This document shows, piece after piece, positions 36,435-44,915 of a DNA stretch of 64,000 nucleotides. The stretch comes from Mucilaginibacter lacusdianchii (GTDB lineage Bacteria; Bacteroidota; Bacteroidia; Sphingobacteriales; Sphingobacteriaceae). The stretch is from NCBI RefSeq assembly GCF_009770985.1, contig NZ_WSRW01000002.1:992001-1056000 (forward strand), given 5' to 3'. The position numbers and the translations under genes are program-made. A model generated the notes under the pieces. It was not told where the DNA came from. It did no database searches and saw only the letters and a program-made list of their open reading frames with translations. Position 1 is the first letter of the stretch. Each line of letters starts with the position of its first letter.

Positions 36435-37016
36435 ATGAAAAGAAGATTGCGGCATCATGCCAAACGGGTAAAGTATATTGTATATCAGGAAACCCTGATT
36501 GATTATAAAGAACACTTCTGGACCTTCATCGGTGCATTTTTAGGCATCGGCATTATTGGTTTTTTAAACAGCCAATATTTTACCGCCTATGATAATCTAT
36601 TCTTAATTGGCTCATTTGGGGCTTCATCTGTTCTGATTTACGGTATCATCAACAGTCCGTTGGCACAGCCCCGTAATTTGATTGGCGGACACTTGATTTG
36701 TGCCTTCATCGGCGTTACCATACACAAGCTGATACCCGGAGAGGTGTGGTTAACCGCGGCGCTTTCTGTTGCATTGGCTATTGTGGCTATGCAAATTACC
36801 AAAACGCTACATCCTCCGGGCGGGGCCACTGCATTGATTGCCAATATCGGATCAGCTAAAATTCAGGCGTTGGGCTATTTGTATGTATTAAGCCCTGTAT
36901 TATCCGGCGTGCTGATATTATACTTGGTAGCGGTGGTTTGCAACAATGCTACTTCGCACCGTAGCTACCCTCGCAACAAAGGGTGGTATAAAATATGGCA
37001 ACGTAAATATCATTAA
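36435..37016 (+). CDS. HPP-family integral membrane protein
   Basis: 193 residues with a basic N-terminus and four to five hydrophobic segments. The family motif His126-Pro-Pro lies in TLHPPGGATALIANIGS, and SFGASSVLIYG and QPRNLIGGH precede it as usual. Known: HPP proteins are four-helix membrane proteins; a cyanobacterial/plant member transports nitrite, but most are uncharacterised. There is no nitrogen gene nearby to support that here. It diverges from the three-Y regulator of locus B and converges on the DUF1349 gene of locus C. Confidence 0.88.
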   Translation: MKRRLRHHAKRVKYIVYQETLIDYKEHFWTFIGAFLGIGIIGFLNSQYFTAYDNLFLIGSFGASSVLIYGIINSPLAQPRNLIGGHLICAFIGVTIHKLIPGEVWLTAALSVALAIVAMQITKTLHPPGGATALIANIGSAKIQALGYLYVLSPVLSGVLILYLVAVVCNNATSHRSYPRNKGWYKIWQRKYH

Positions 37017-37023
37017 ACAACAA

Positions 37024-37041
37024 GGCCCACATTTGTGGGCC
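37024..37041. terminator. Short hairpin between convergent genes
   Basis: GGCCCAC (37024-37030) pairs with GTGGGCC (37035-37041) around ATTT. It is only 7 bp but GC-rich and sits between the HPP stop (37016) and the DUF1349 stop (37050). T-runs are weak. Confidence 0.55.
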
Positions 37042-37049
37042 ACTATATG

Positions 37050-37697
37050 TTATTGATGATTCTTTAACCACTCTAACCGGCGCTGATCAGCCAGGTGTTT
37101 TACCGAAAAGTTTTCAAACCGTGCCTCAAAACCAGTACCATCCGGGCTAGCAGCCATCAGGCCCACCATTACCGGCGCATTATCCTGCAACGGTGCATTA
37201 CGTGTCAGGATATAGTTTTTATCATCCAAGGAGTAAAATATTTCTATTGCATCCAGGCGGCGTACTACTTTAATCCAGATGAACGGTGGCACTTTATCCA
37301 ATGTGGTAACACTCCAATCGCTTTTATCATGTGTAACTACGGTGCTTACGTTAAACTTGCCATCTACAAACTCGACACCTGTTTTGATGTAGTTTTTGTG
37401 ATCGGTACGAATCATTAAGCCCATTTGGTCAAAACGTGCTTTGTAGGCGCCCGTTAACTTTACCTTAGCTTCAAACTCACCGCCGTAGTTAGCGTAGTAA
37501 AAAGGGGCATCATCAACGGTAAAGCCATAATGAGATATTCGCCAGTAGTCGGTTTTAGGCGTAACCATCATGGTTAAACTGTTGTTTTTAATCTCCCATT
37601 TTTCTGGCTCGTTGTACCAGTTCATTTTCTCAAGGCTTTGCCCCATTGTTTTTTGGATACCTAACAACAGGCAACAGCCTAATAATACTTTTTTCAT
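37050..37697 (-). CDS. Exported DUF1349 concanavalin-A-like protein (locus C)
   Basis: 215 residues; signal peptide to about 19 (KTMGQ). The rest has the DUF1349 pattern: WRISHYGFTVDDAPFYY, QMGLMIRTDHKNYIKTGVEF, WIKVVRRLDAIEIFYSLD. It is a beta-sandwich fold related to concanavalin-A-like lectins and glucanases. Known: the family is described as glycan-binding or of unknown activity. It is the last gene after GH3 in locus C, 56 bp downstream, and so probably belongs to beta-glucan use. Confidence 0.85.
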   Translation of the reverse strand: MKKVLLGCCLLLGIQKTMGQSLEKMNWYNEPEKWEIKNNSLTMMVTPKTDYWRISHYGFTVDDAPFYYANYGGEFEAKVKLTGAYKARFDQMGLMIRTDHKNYIKTGVEFVDGKFNVSTVVTHDKSDWSVTTLDKVPPFIWIKVVRRLDAIEIFYSLDDKNYILTRNAPLQDNAPVMVGLMAASPDGTGFEARFENFSVKHLADQRRLEWLKNHQ

Positions 37698-37753
37698 TGT
37701 TTAAAGGATTTAGAGAATCAGCTTTGCCCATTATGGACAGAACTGTGAGGATG

Positions 37754-39994
37754 TTAATTCAATACAAATGTAGTTTTAGTTTTAATATCTGCCGATGATG
37801 AACCAACCAACGCTTCAAAACTACCCGGCTCGGCTACCCAATCATGCTTAGCAGCATCAAAAAAGCTTAGGGCTGATTTATCAACTGTAAAGGTTACCGT
37901 TTTTTGTTCGCCAGGTTTTAACGATATTTTTTCGAAACCTTTCAACTCTTTAACCGGACGTTGTACAGACGATTTAGGATCACTGATGTACAGCTGAACT
38001 ACCTCTTCTCCATCACGAGAGCCGGTATTTTTTACATTTACCGAAAACGTAATTTTATCCGAAGCAGTAATAGATTTTTTATCAGCAGTTACTTTACCAT
38101 ATTGGAAAGTGGTATAGCTTAAACCGTGACCAAAGGCAAACAGCGGCTTGATGTTGTGTTTTTCGGCCCAACGGTAACCTACAAAAATACCTTCTTTGTA
38201 AGTAACCTCTTTGTCGTTGCCCGGAAACGCATTTAAAGCATGTGCGCCGTTATCTGTCAGTTTTACAGGGAAGGTAAACGGTAATTTACCTGATGGATTT
38301 ACATCACCCACCAGTATTGAAGCCAACGCAGTACCAGCCTCAGACCCTAAAAACCAACCTTGTACAATGGCAGGCACTTGGTTAACCCAAGGCATAGCCA
38401 CCGCATTACCCGATATATTAACTACGACCAAGTTCTTGTTTACTTTGGCCAGTTCGGTAATCAGTTTATCTTGATTATAGGGTAACGACAAGCTTTGACG
38501 GTCGGCACCTTCTGCATCTTGGTTATCGCTCTTGTTTAAACCACCAACAAAAACTACAACGTCTGCTTTGCGGGCTACATCAAGCGCTTCTGCCATAATT
38601 TGGCTGGCAGGGCGTTTATCTACCAGGTTTTGACCGGTTTCTACGCCATTGTAGTTACCGGTTGTATCGCCTACATAACCGCGGGCATATACTACGTTAG
38701 CTTGTGTACCAACCCGGGCTTTAATGCCGTCTAACGGCGAAATTTCATATCTGGCTTTTAACGATGAGCTGCCACCGCCAACGGTCATCATTTTAACCGC
38801 ATTTTCGCCAATTACGGCGATAGTTTTGGCCTTGTTAAGGTTGATTGGCAGTACGTTGCCTTTATTTTTCAGTAATACAATACCGTCTTCTGCTATTTTA
38901 CGTGCCGCCAGTGCATGTTCTTCTGTAGCGAACGAACCGAACGGACGTTTTTTGTTCATGGTAGTAAGAAAAGATAAACGCAGGATACGACGTACCTTCT
39001 CATCCAGTTCTTTGGTACCTACCTGACCTGAATTGATTAATGCCAGATAAGGATCGGCCAGGTAATAGTTATCATAAGCTTTTGATTTGCCTTTGGATAA
39101 ACCGTTGGTCCAAGTACCAAACTCCATATCTAAGCCATTGAAAATAGCCTGGTGGGTATCATGAACACCACCCCAGTCTGACACTACTACACCTTCAAAG
39201 CCCCACTCTTTGCGAAGTATATTGTTAAGCAGGTATTCGTTATGGCAGCAATGCTGACCTTTATAAAGATTATACGATCCCATAATGGCCCAAGCGCCCC
39301 CCTCCTGCACGGCGGCCTTAAAAGCAGGCAGGTAAATTTCGTACAAAGTGCGATCATCAACATTTACGTTTACCGTATTGCGGTTGCCTTCTGAGTTATT
39401 TAAAGCAAAGTGCTTTACACAAGCAGCTACCCCGTTTTGCTGTACGCCTTTGATATAAGGCACTACAATTTGAGACGACAGGTAAGGATCCTCGCCCATG
39501 TATTCGAAATTACGACCGTTTAACGGCGAACGGTAAATATTTACACCGGGACCTAATAATATATTTTTGTTCCGGTAACGCGCTTCTTCGCCTAGCGACT
39601 TGCCATACAGCATGGCCATATCTTTATGCCAGGTGGCGGCCAAACAGGTAAGCGCCGGAAAAGCCATACACGAGTCGTTGGTCCAGCCGGCTTGCGACCA
39701 CTCGTCCCACAGTACTTCGGGGCGAATGCCATGAGGGCCGTCGGTAGTCCAGTTATCGGGTATACCCAAACGCGGCACACCAGGCGAGCTGAATTTAGAC
39801 TGCGCGTGTATCATGGCAATTTTCTCTTTAAGCGTCATACGCTTCAGGGCATCTTCCACACGATTTTTAATGGGTTGGTTATCGTCCAGATAAACTGGAG
39901 TTTGACTTTGGGCACGAGCTGCTGAAATACCCAGCACAATAGTTAGGGCAAGAACTTTAAAAATTCTTGAGGCGTTGATGTACGCTAATCTCAT
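37754..39994 (-). CDS. Periplasmic GH3 beta-glucosidase (locus C)
   Basis: 746 residues with a signal peptide (about 1-29, SAARAQ). Its GH3 barrel has KHFALNN and nucleophile Asp273 in VVVSDWGGV. The alpha/beta sandwich domain and the C-terminal fibronectin-III-like domain (EVVQLYISD...RPVKELKGFEK) are both present. It is only distantly similar to the locus B GH3 in the N-terminal barrel (SDW here, SDY there), so they are not recent copies. Known: it would release glucose from beta-1,3- or mixed gluco-oligosaccharides made by the GH16 enzymes. The promoter region contains the GCATTAG-N10-CTAATGC dyad at 40026-40049. Confidence 0.94.
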   Translation of the reverse strand: MRLAYINASRIFKVLALTIVLGISAARAQSQTPVYLDDNQPIKNRVEDALKRMTLKEKIAMIHAQSKFSSPGVPRLGIPDNWTTDGPHGIRPEVLWDEWSQAGWTNDSCMAFPALTCLAATWHKDMAMLYGKSLGEEARYRNKNILLGPGVNIYRSPLNGRNFEYMGEDPYLSSQIVVPYIKGVQQNGVAACVKHFALNNSEGNRNTVNVNVDDRTLYEIYLPAFKAAVQEGGAWAIMGSYNLYKGQHCCHNEYLLNNILRKEWGFEGVVVSDWGGVHDTHQAIFNGLDMEFGTWTNGLSKGKSKAYDNYYLADPYLALINSGQVGTKELDEKVRRILRLSFLTTMNKKRPFGSFATEEHALAARKIAEDGIVLLKNKGNVLPINLNKAKTIAVIGENAVKMMTVGGGSSSLKARYEISPLDGIKARVGTQANVVYARGYVGDTTGNYNGVETGQNLVDKRPASQIMAEALDVARKADVVVFVGGLNKSDNQDAEGADRQSLSLPYNQDKLITELAKVNKNLVVVNISGNAVAMPWVNQVPAIVQGWFLGSEAGTALASILVGDVNPSGKLPFTFPVKLTDNGAHALNAFPGNDKEVTYKEGIFVGYRWAEKHNIKPLFAFGHGLSYTTFQYGKVTADKKSITASDKITFSVNVKNTGSRDGEEVVQLYISDPKSSVQRPVKELKGFEKISLKPGEQKTVTFTVDKSALSFFDAAKHDWVAEPGSFEALVGSSSADIKTKTTFVLN

Positions 39995-40025
39995 AACATT
40001 AAGTAATAGTATGGTTTATCAATCA

Positions 40026-40049
40026 GCATTAGTGTAGATTACCTAATGC
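40026..40049. promoter_or_regulatory. Inverted repeat GCATTAG-N10-CTAATGC upstream of GH3
   Basis: Two 7-bp arms separated by 10 bp, about one helical turn between arms, 32 bp upstream of the GH3 start at 39994. Such spacing suits a dimeric regulator. The DUF6377 regulator encoded immediately upstream is a candidate, but nothing proves the link. Confidence 0.45.
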
Positions 40050-40198
40050 ATCTGTATCATGATGTAAAGCTACTATGATATGTTATGGCTTAAAACGGCA
40101 GCGGTAAAAAAGTAGCAAATTACAAATACTAAATATCTATATTTCAAAAACTTACAATCAAATATCTAGTTAAAAAAGTAGTAACTATGTGTAATAAA

Positions 40199-41857
40199 TT
40201 ACCTCAAAGCAGGTAGTGTACCAATCCGCATTACCTGTTTTTCAAAGTCGTCGCGTAATACGGCCGCTTTGTTGCGGGCCTTGGTTCGGTAATTATAAAT
40301 GGTACTTAAAGAGTATCGTAAGAATGCAGCAATTTTTACGCTATCGGTAATACCTAAGCGTATCAGCGCAAATATGCGAAGTTCGGTATTTAACAGTTCG
40401 CCGGGTTTAGGGCTAACTTGCTCGTCGGGTAGCAGCAAAGTGTTAAACTGACTTATAAAGTTGGGATAAAGACTTAAAAAGATATTATCAAATACCTTAT
40501 ACAGTTCATCCACCTCCTGATCTACCATAGTGGTTGATCGTAACATTTTAAACAGTTCGTTCAACTGCTTTTCGGTTGCCTTTTTATTTAATGCTTTACG
40601 GTAATCTTCCAGCTTAGTAATGTAGGTTGAACACAAATCGAAAAACTGTGCTATATAGGCCTCCTTAACTTGATTAGCTTCAGACAACTGCACATTAATA
40701 TCGCTCAGCTTTACATTAGTATCCGTTATTTCCTGGTTAAGAACGGCCAGTTGTCGGCTGGTGACATCAAGTTCCTCTTTTATCCGGGACACCTTTTTCA
40801 TCTGCTGGTAAACATATATTACAGCCAACACCAAAAACACAGAAAGGACGCTAATGAGCACCAAATACAACTGCAATCTGCTTTTTTGAGCCGCTTCTTT
40901 TTCTTGATATGCAGTGTTGATGATGTTATAAAGCTCGGACATCCGCAACGTACGAAACTTTACATTGCAAAAAATAGCATCTTCAATTGCCGATTGGGTG
41001 TATAAGTAAGCATTATCTACGTCGCCAGTCTCGTAAAATATCAAAGCCAAATTTTGTAACGAGGCATGGTCTTTAATAGCATTTTTCACATCGGTAATAG
41101 CGGATAGCGTATAATACTTTTTAGCCAGTTGAACCTGGTGCTGCGCTTGGTAGGTAAAGCCTAACAGGTACGTCACCATTGCATAATCGGCACTTTGATT
41201 TTGAACCGGCTTAAATAATTTTAAAAGAATAGTTTGAGCGGGTTTTAATCTGTTTTGATAAATAAACTGTTGTGCCTGGTTAATTTGAAAACTTACAGAA
41301 GCAGGGTTAAGCACATGAAGAAGCGAATCACGATAGTTTTTTACCAGCTCTGCGTAAGTTTTGTTGTAACTGTTGGTTGCATAGTGCTCATAAAACTGTA
41401 TGCAAGCATCATAATAATCAACAAATTGCGCTTTTAAAAAAGACGCTTTGTTAACATTTTTTAATAAAGCTTCCGACTCTAAGAATTTTCCCAGTGACGA
41501 ATACTGGTTTGCCAGTTGCAGTTGTGCAGTTGTGATCAGATCAGGGCGTTGTAACTGATGGGCAATCTGCAGGTTTTGGCTGGCATAATAAATGGCCGTA
41601 TCAATTTTATACTTCTTATACTCCTGATATAAGTTATTGTTAATTTGATAACGTACTGATAAATCCATTATACTCTCGGCCGATTTTTTTATAACAGCAA
41701 TACGCTCTTGCTTTTGCCTGGTATATACGCCCTTGTTTCTGATGGCCAGGTTTAACTCATTACCAGCTACATGCGTGTCATCACCTGCATAGACCAGCTG
41801 ACTGATGGCGAAAAAGAAAATTAATAAGAAACGTATCTTCACTATAACCGGCAACAT
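40199..41857 (-). CDS. DUF6377-type TPR membrane regulator (locus C)
   Basis: 552 residues: an N-terminal signal or anchor (KIRFLLIFFFAISQLVYA), a periplasmic TPR-rich region (about 60-320), one membrane helix (YLVLISVLSVFLVLAVIYVY, about 331-350), then a coiled coil (about 355-400) and a helical cytoplasmic end. The last 90 residues resemble a LuxR-type HTH: ELRIFALIRLGITDSVKIAAFL, split into two helices, then LSTIYNYRTKARNKA. Known: DUF6377 proteins are Bacteroidota regulators often found beside SusC/SusD loci. It is encoded between the GH16 and GH3 genes, so locus C has two different membrane regulators. Its target is unknown. Confidence 0.85.
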   Translation of the reverse strand: MLPVIVKIRFLLIFFFAISQLVYAGDDTHVAGNELNLAIRNKGVYTRQKQERIAVIKKSAESIMDLSVRYQINNNLYQEYKKYKIDTAIYYASQNLQIAHQLQRPDLITTAQLQLANQYSSLGKFLESEALLKNVNKASFLKAQFVDYYDACIQFYEHYATNSYNKTYAELVKNYRDSLLHVLNPASVSFQINQAQQFIYQNRLKPAQTILLKLFKPVQNQSADYAMVTYLLGFTYQAQHQVQLAKKYYTLSAITDVKNAIKDHASLQNLALIFYETGDVDNAYLYTQSAIEDAIFCNVKFRTLRMSELYNIINTAYQEKEAAQKSRLQLYLVLISVLSVFLVLAVIYVYQQMKKVSRIKEELDVTSRQLAVLNQEITDTNVKLSDINVQLSEANQVKEAYIAQFFDLCSTYITKLEDYRKALNKKATEKQLNELFKMLRSTTMVDQEVDELYKVFDNIFLSLYPNFISQFNTLLLPDEQVSPKPGELLNTELRIFALIRLGITDSVKIAAFLRYSLSTIYNYRTKARNKAAVLRDDFEKQVMRIGTLPALR

Positions 41858-41950
41858 TTGACCGGGTAAAGATACTAAAGTGCCGATGTATCTTTAAGTA
41901 TATCATGCGCCTTTTACCCAGCCGGAGAATTAAAATATCCATAATAAAAA

Positions 41951-41974
41951 AAGCGGACAGTTTCCCATCCGCTT
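41951..41974 (-). terminator. Hairpin terminator with T-run after GH16
   Basis: AAGCGGA (41951-41957) and TCCGCTT (41968-41974) pair around a 10-nt loop. On the minus strand the stem is followed by TTTTTATTAT. It lies 43 bp past the GH16 stop at 42018 and ends the locus C susC-to-GH16 transcript. Confidence 0.7.
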
Positions 41975-42017
41975 CTTAATCCTACTAAAATAGCTGTTGT
42001 GTTATAGCTGATAATGC

Positions 42018-42905
42018 TTACTTGGTTTTGGTAACTTTTACCCAATCTACCAGCATCCAGGCATCACCTTTTTTTATCATTTCAACAGAACTTTGCGGTA
42101 AACCATAGTAAGGCTGTTTTACACCGTTTATTTTAACCGGGTAAGCACCGCCGAGGGCATAGTTGAGTATCAGGTACTTTTTATTATCAAAAGCCCATTT
42201 GCCATAGTGCTCGGCCATGGCACGGGTTACCCGAAACATCACTTTGCCATCGTATTTAAATATCATGGCATCGGGTGTCCAGTCAACCGCATAAATATGC
42301 CATTGGGTTACATCGTTGCCTTTGTCAAAATACAGGCGGTCAACAAAAGGTGTTTCACCACTGTAGCCTGGGCCATGTACGGCTGCACTGGCCCAATCAG
42401 CCTCGCCCACAAATTCCATGATATCAATTTCGCCACACGCCGGCCAGTTGCCATAACCTAAAGCCCACCAGGCTGGCCACAGGCCATCGCCTGCCGACAT
42501 TTTGATGCGGGCTTCAGCCGTACCATAGGTAAAGTCGAATTTATCCTGACTGTTTATGCGGCCTGAGATAAAATCAAACTGCTTACCATCAAATGTTTTA
42601 AACTTAGGCGAGTAGCGTGGAATGAGCTGCAACGCTCCGTTGCTCGCTCCCTGTGCTGCGGCGCCGTGTACAATAGATATCACCGCCGGCGAATCGACAT
42701 AAGCCTGCAATTCATCGTTTACATGAAAACCGGTTACTACAGCGTTCCAATTAGCACGGTTCAATTTTTTGTCTGAAAAATCGTCGAAGAAAATAACCTC
42801 ACCTTTAGCAGGCAAAGGGGCATTCCTTTTCTGCGCCCACAAGCCTGGCGCAGCAAGTGTTAATGCAGCGGCTGCTGCAAGAAAAGTATATTTTTTAAAA
42901 AACAT
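42018..42905 (-). CDS. Exported GH16 beta-glucanase, single domain (locus C)
   Basis: 295 residues from the ATG at 42905, where a signal peptide begins (MFFKKYTFLAAAAALTL); the GTG at 42941 is not needed. One GH16 jelly-roll domain covers about 36-293. The catalytic run is GEIDIMEFVG, with Glu159 as nucleophile, Asp161 and Glu164 as acid/base. The bulge form E-I-D-I-M-E is that of laminarinase-like GH16 enzymes. Known: they cut beta-1,3- or mixed beta-1,3/1,4-glucans endo-wise. Without a lipobox, it is probably periplasmic, acting after the surface GH16 encoded upstream. A small hairpin lies in its leader. Confidence 0.94.
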   Translation of the reverse strand: MFFKKYTFLAAAAALTLAAPGLWAQKRNAPLPAKGEVIFFDDFSDKKLNRANWNAVVTGFHVNDELQAYVDSPAVISIVHGAAAQGASNGALQLIPRYSPKFKTFDGKQFDFISGRINSQDKFDFTYGTAEARIKMSAGDGLWPAWWALGYGNWPACGEIDIMEFVGEADWASAAVHGPGYSGETPFVDRLYFDKGNDVTQWHIYAVDWTPDAMIFKYDGKVMFRVTRAMAEHYGKWAFDNKKYLILNYALGGAYPVKINGVKQPYYGLPQSSVEMIKKGDAWMLVDWVKVTKTK

Positions 42906-42939
42906 GATTGGAAAACGATGTAGATTAAAGCTTAAAAGC

Positions 42940-42964
42940 ACAAAGCCGCTTAAGGCGGCTTTGT
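42940..42964. terminator. 10-bp hairpin between the two GH16 genes
   Basis: ACAAAGCCGC (42940-42949) and GCGGCTTTGT (42955-42964) pair exactly around TTAAG. It follows the upstream GH16 stop by 8 bp and precedes the next GH16 ATG. It may act as a partial terminator or as an RNA stabiliser within the operon. Confidence 0.6.
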
Positions 42965-42971
42965 AAGTAAC

Positions 42972-43997
42972 TTATTTGTAAATTCTGATATAATCGACCT
43001 CCATAGCAGCACTGCTAAAGTTTGGATCAACAGCGCCACCCAGGTTACCCCCCATGGCTACGTTTAATATCAGGAAAAAATTCTGGTTAAATGGCATGTC
43101 GGCCGTGTTGGCAACGGTATGAAACACTTTCCCATCAACGGCAAATTCTAATTTACTGGCCGTCCAGTTCATACTGTAGATATGAAACTCGGTAGATGCA
43201 TTTGGAACAGTAGTACCACCGCTTACGCCGTTACCGCCTGAGTGACCAGGATAATGCAATGTAGACAAAACATGGTTCAGGTTATTCCCTATATGCTCCA
43301 TAATGTCTATCTCGCCGCAAGCGGGCCAAGGAGCAGTGTCAATGTTGCTACCTAAAGCCCAAAGCGCCGGCCAAGTACCACCGCCTGCTGGCAGTTTGGC
43401 TTTAATTTCTATTCGGCCATATTTAAAATTAAACTTACCCTTTGAAAGTAAACGGGCAGAGGTATAACCAAAGCCATTGTAATTTTCTTTTTTAAGGGTG
43501 ATTTTCAAGGTACCGTTTGATACAATGGCATTATCTGAACGATTGGTATAGTATTCCAATTCGTTGTTACCCCAGCCGTTGCTATTACCCAGGTCATATC
43601 CCCATTTGCCCGGATCGGGTGCGCCTGGCGTGTTAAATTCTTCTGACCAAAACAAAGCTTCGGCAGCTGATACCACAACTTGTGCGCTTTTGATTGTTAC
43701 CGCACCGCTTGCACTTTTAGCCGTTACTTTCACCGTGTAAGTGCCCGCAACCGGGTATTTATAAGTAACGCTACCAGTTGTTGATGATTGGTAAACGCCG
43801 TTACCAAAATCAAACTCATATGATGTAGCATTGCTTGACGTGGCTGTAAAGGTTACAGTACCGCTGTTATCAGTACTTAACTGCGTTTTTACATCAACAT
43901 TAGCTGGCTTGTCTGCGGCCTCCTTGTCGTTGCTTTTGCTGCAACTGGTGGCAACCGCTACCAGTGCAACTAACATGTATGTGCGTAAATATCTCAT
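42972..43997 (-). CDS. PKD-GH16 beta-glucanase lipoprotein (locus C)
   Basis: 341 residues. The lipobox is VATSC with Cys19, followed by a Ser/Asp/Glu stretch that fits surface export. A PKD domain covers about 34-110 (YEFDFGNGVY, YPVAGTYTVKVTA). The GH16 domain (about 115-341) has GEIDIMEHIG with Glu229, Asp231 and Glu234. Known: surface GH16 lipoproteins make the first cuts in laminarin or mixed-linkage glucan. It is encoded just after two glycan-binding lipoproteins and before the single-domain GH16. The PKD domain probably acts as a spacer or contact module. Confidence 0.94.
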   Translation of the reverse strand: MRYLRTYMLVALVAVATSCSKSNDKEAADKPANVDVKTQLSTDNSGTVTFTATSSNATSYEFDFGNGVYQSSTTGSVTYKYPVAGTYTVKVTAKSASGAVTIKSAQVVVSAAEALFWSEEFNTPGAPDPGKWGYDLGNSNGWGNNELEYYTNRSDNAIVSNGTLKITLKKENYNGFGYTSARLLSKGKFNFKYGRIEIKAKLPAGGGTWPALWALGSNIDTAPWPACGEIDIMEHIGNNLNHVLSTLHYPGHSGGNGVSGGTTVPNASTEFHIYSMNWTASKLEFAVDGKVFHTVANTADMPFNQNFFLILNVAMGGNLGGAVDPNFSSAAMEVDYIRIYK

Positions 43998-44004
43998 AGT
44001 TATT

Positions 44005-44904
44005 TTATTTCACTTTTAGTTTTTGATACCAAGCCAGTCCGTCGCTGCCAATGTTGCGCAGGGTGATGGTGTTGGCAGTAAGTGCTATAATTTCGTAAGT
44101 ATTGCCACCGGTACCAAAGTTGATTAAACCTGCACCCGGTACGGTGAACTGGATACGTGTTGATTGTGCAGGTGTTGAAGTGGATGTTGCATCCATAAAT
44201 GCCAGTTTACGAGGTGCTGCCAAATCGTAATCGTAACAATCATCCCCTCCTGCTTTACCGTATGATGCGGTGGCCGCAGCCGTCATGAAAGACTGGCCTT
44301 TGTTGTTTACCGTTAATATAACATTGTTGTTAGCATCTTTGGTAAAGGTAATTTCATCATCATACAAACACTCTGCACGCTGGTTAGGTTCAGCACTATA
44401 GTAATCGGATGTGAAAGTATTGGTTGGTCCTACCCCAACATGCCCTGGCGTTAGCCGGTCACTTACCCATGTTTTTGAACTACCGCCGGTCAGGTTATCT
44501 AATATGGCAGCAGGAATTTCAAAGGCCACAAATACGGTCACTTTTTGTGTCAGTGTAGACATGGCGCCGCCTGTGCCTACAGCACTTACGGTAACATTGT
44601 AACTGAAGATACCTGGTGATGTATACCTGTGTGTTATCTGACCGGATGTTTGCACCATTTCGGTATTACCATCGCCATAATCTACTTTATAAGTAAGGGC
44701 ATTGTTGGCTTTAAAAGATACAGACACATTGCCGGATCCGTTACCATTTGGGTTGGTAGCATCTACCCCTGCAACACTGGTAGCAAGAGTAAGGTCTGTT
44801 GGGGTAACCAGCTTACCGAACGAATATTCGGGCTTTTTACAGCCCAACGCAATAGCGATGACTGCCAAGCCGGTAAATACAAGCGCTTTTATATTAATTT
44901 TCAT
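44005..44904 (-). CDS. PKD-domain surface lipoprotein, probable glycan-binding protein (locus C)
   Basis: 299 residues, lipobox IALGC with Cys22 and KKPE after it. A PKD-like domain (about 35-130; YKVDYGDGN, YTSPGIFSYNVTV) precedes a C-terminal region of about 165 residues that I do not recognise from motifs, with SSKTWVSDR at its start. The tail KTWV...W pattern is common in Bacteroidota lipoproteins beside GH16 genes. Known: positions after SusD usually hold surface glycan-binding proteins. That role is inferred from place and architecture. It lies 11 bp after the larger binding lipoprotein and 7 bp before the PKD-GH16 gene. Confidence 0.82.
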   Translation of the reverse strand: MKINIKALVFTGLAVIAIALGCKKPEYSFGKLVTPTDLTLATSVAGVDATNPNGNGSGNVSVSFKANNALTYKVDYGDGNTEMVQTSGQITHRYTSPGIFSYNVTVSAVGTGGAMSTLTQKVTVFVAFEIPAAILDNLTGGSSKTWVSDRLTPGHVGVGPTNTFTSDYYSAEPNQRAECLYDDEITFTKDANNNVILTVNNKGQSFMTAAATASYGKAGGDDCYDYDLAAPRKLAFMDATSTSTPAQSTRIQFTVPGAGLINFGTGGNTYEIIALTANTITLRNIGSDGLAWYQKLKVK

Positions 44905-44915
44905 TGCTGTATACG

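Noticed and set aside
36435..37016. HPP protein as a nitrite transporter
   Set aside because: The assignment is known for a cyanobacterial/plant member only, and no nitrogen gene is nearby, so I left it as a family call.
42018..43997. The two adjacent GH16 genes as a recent tandem duplication
   Set aside because: They differ in export type and domain content and share little beyond the catalytic run, so any duplication is old.
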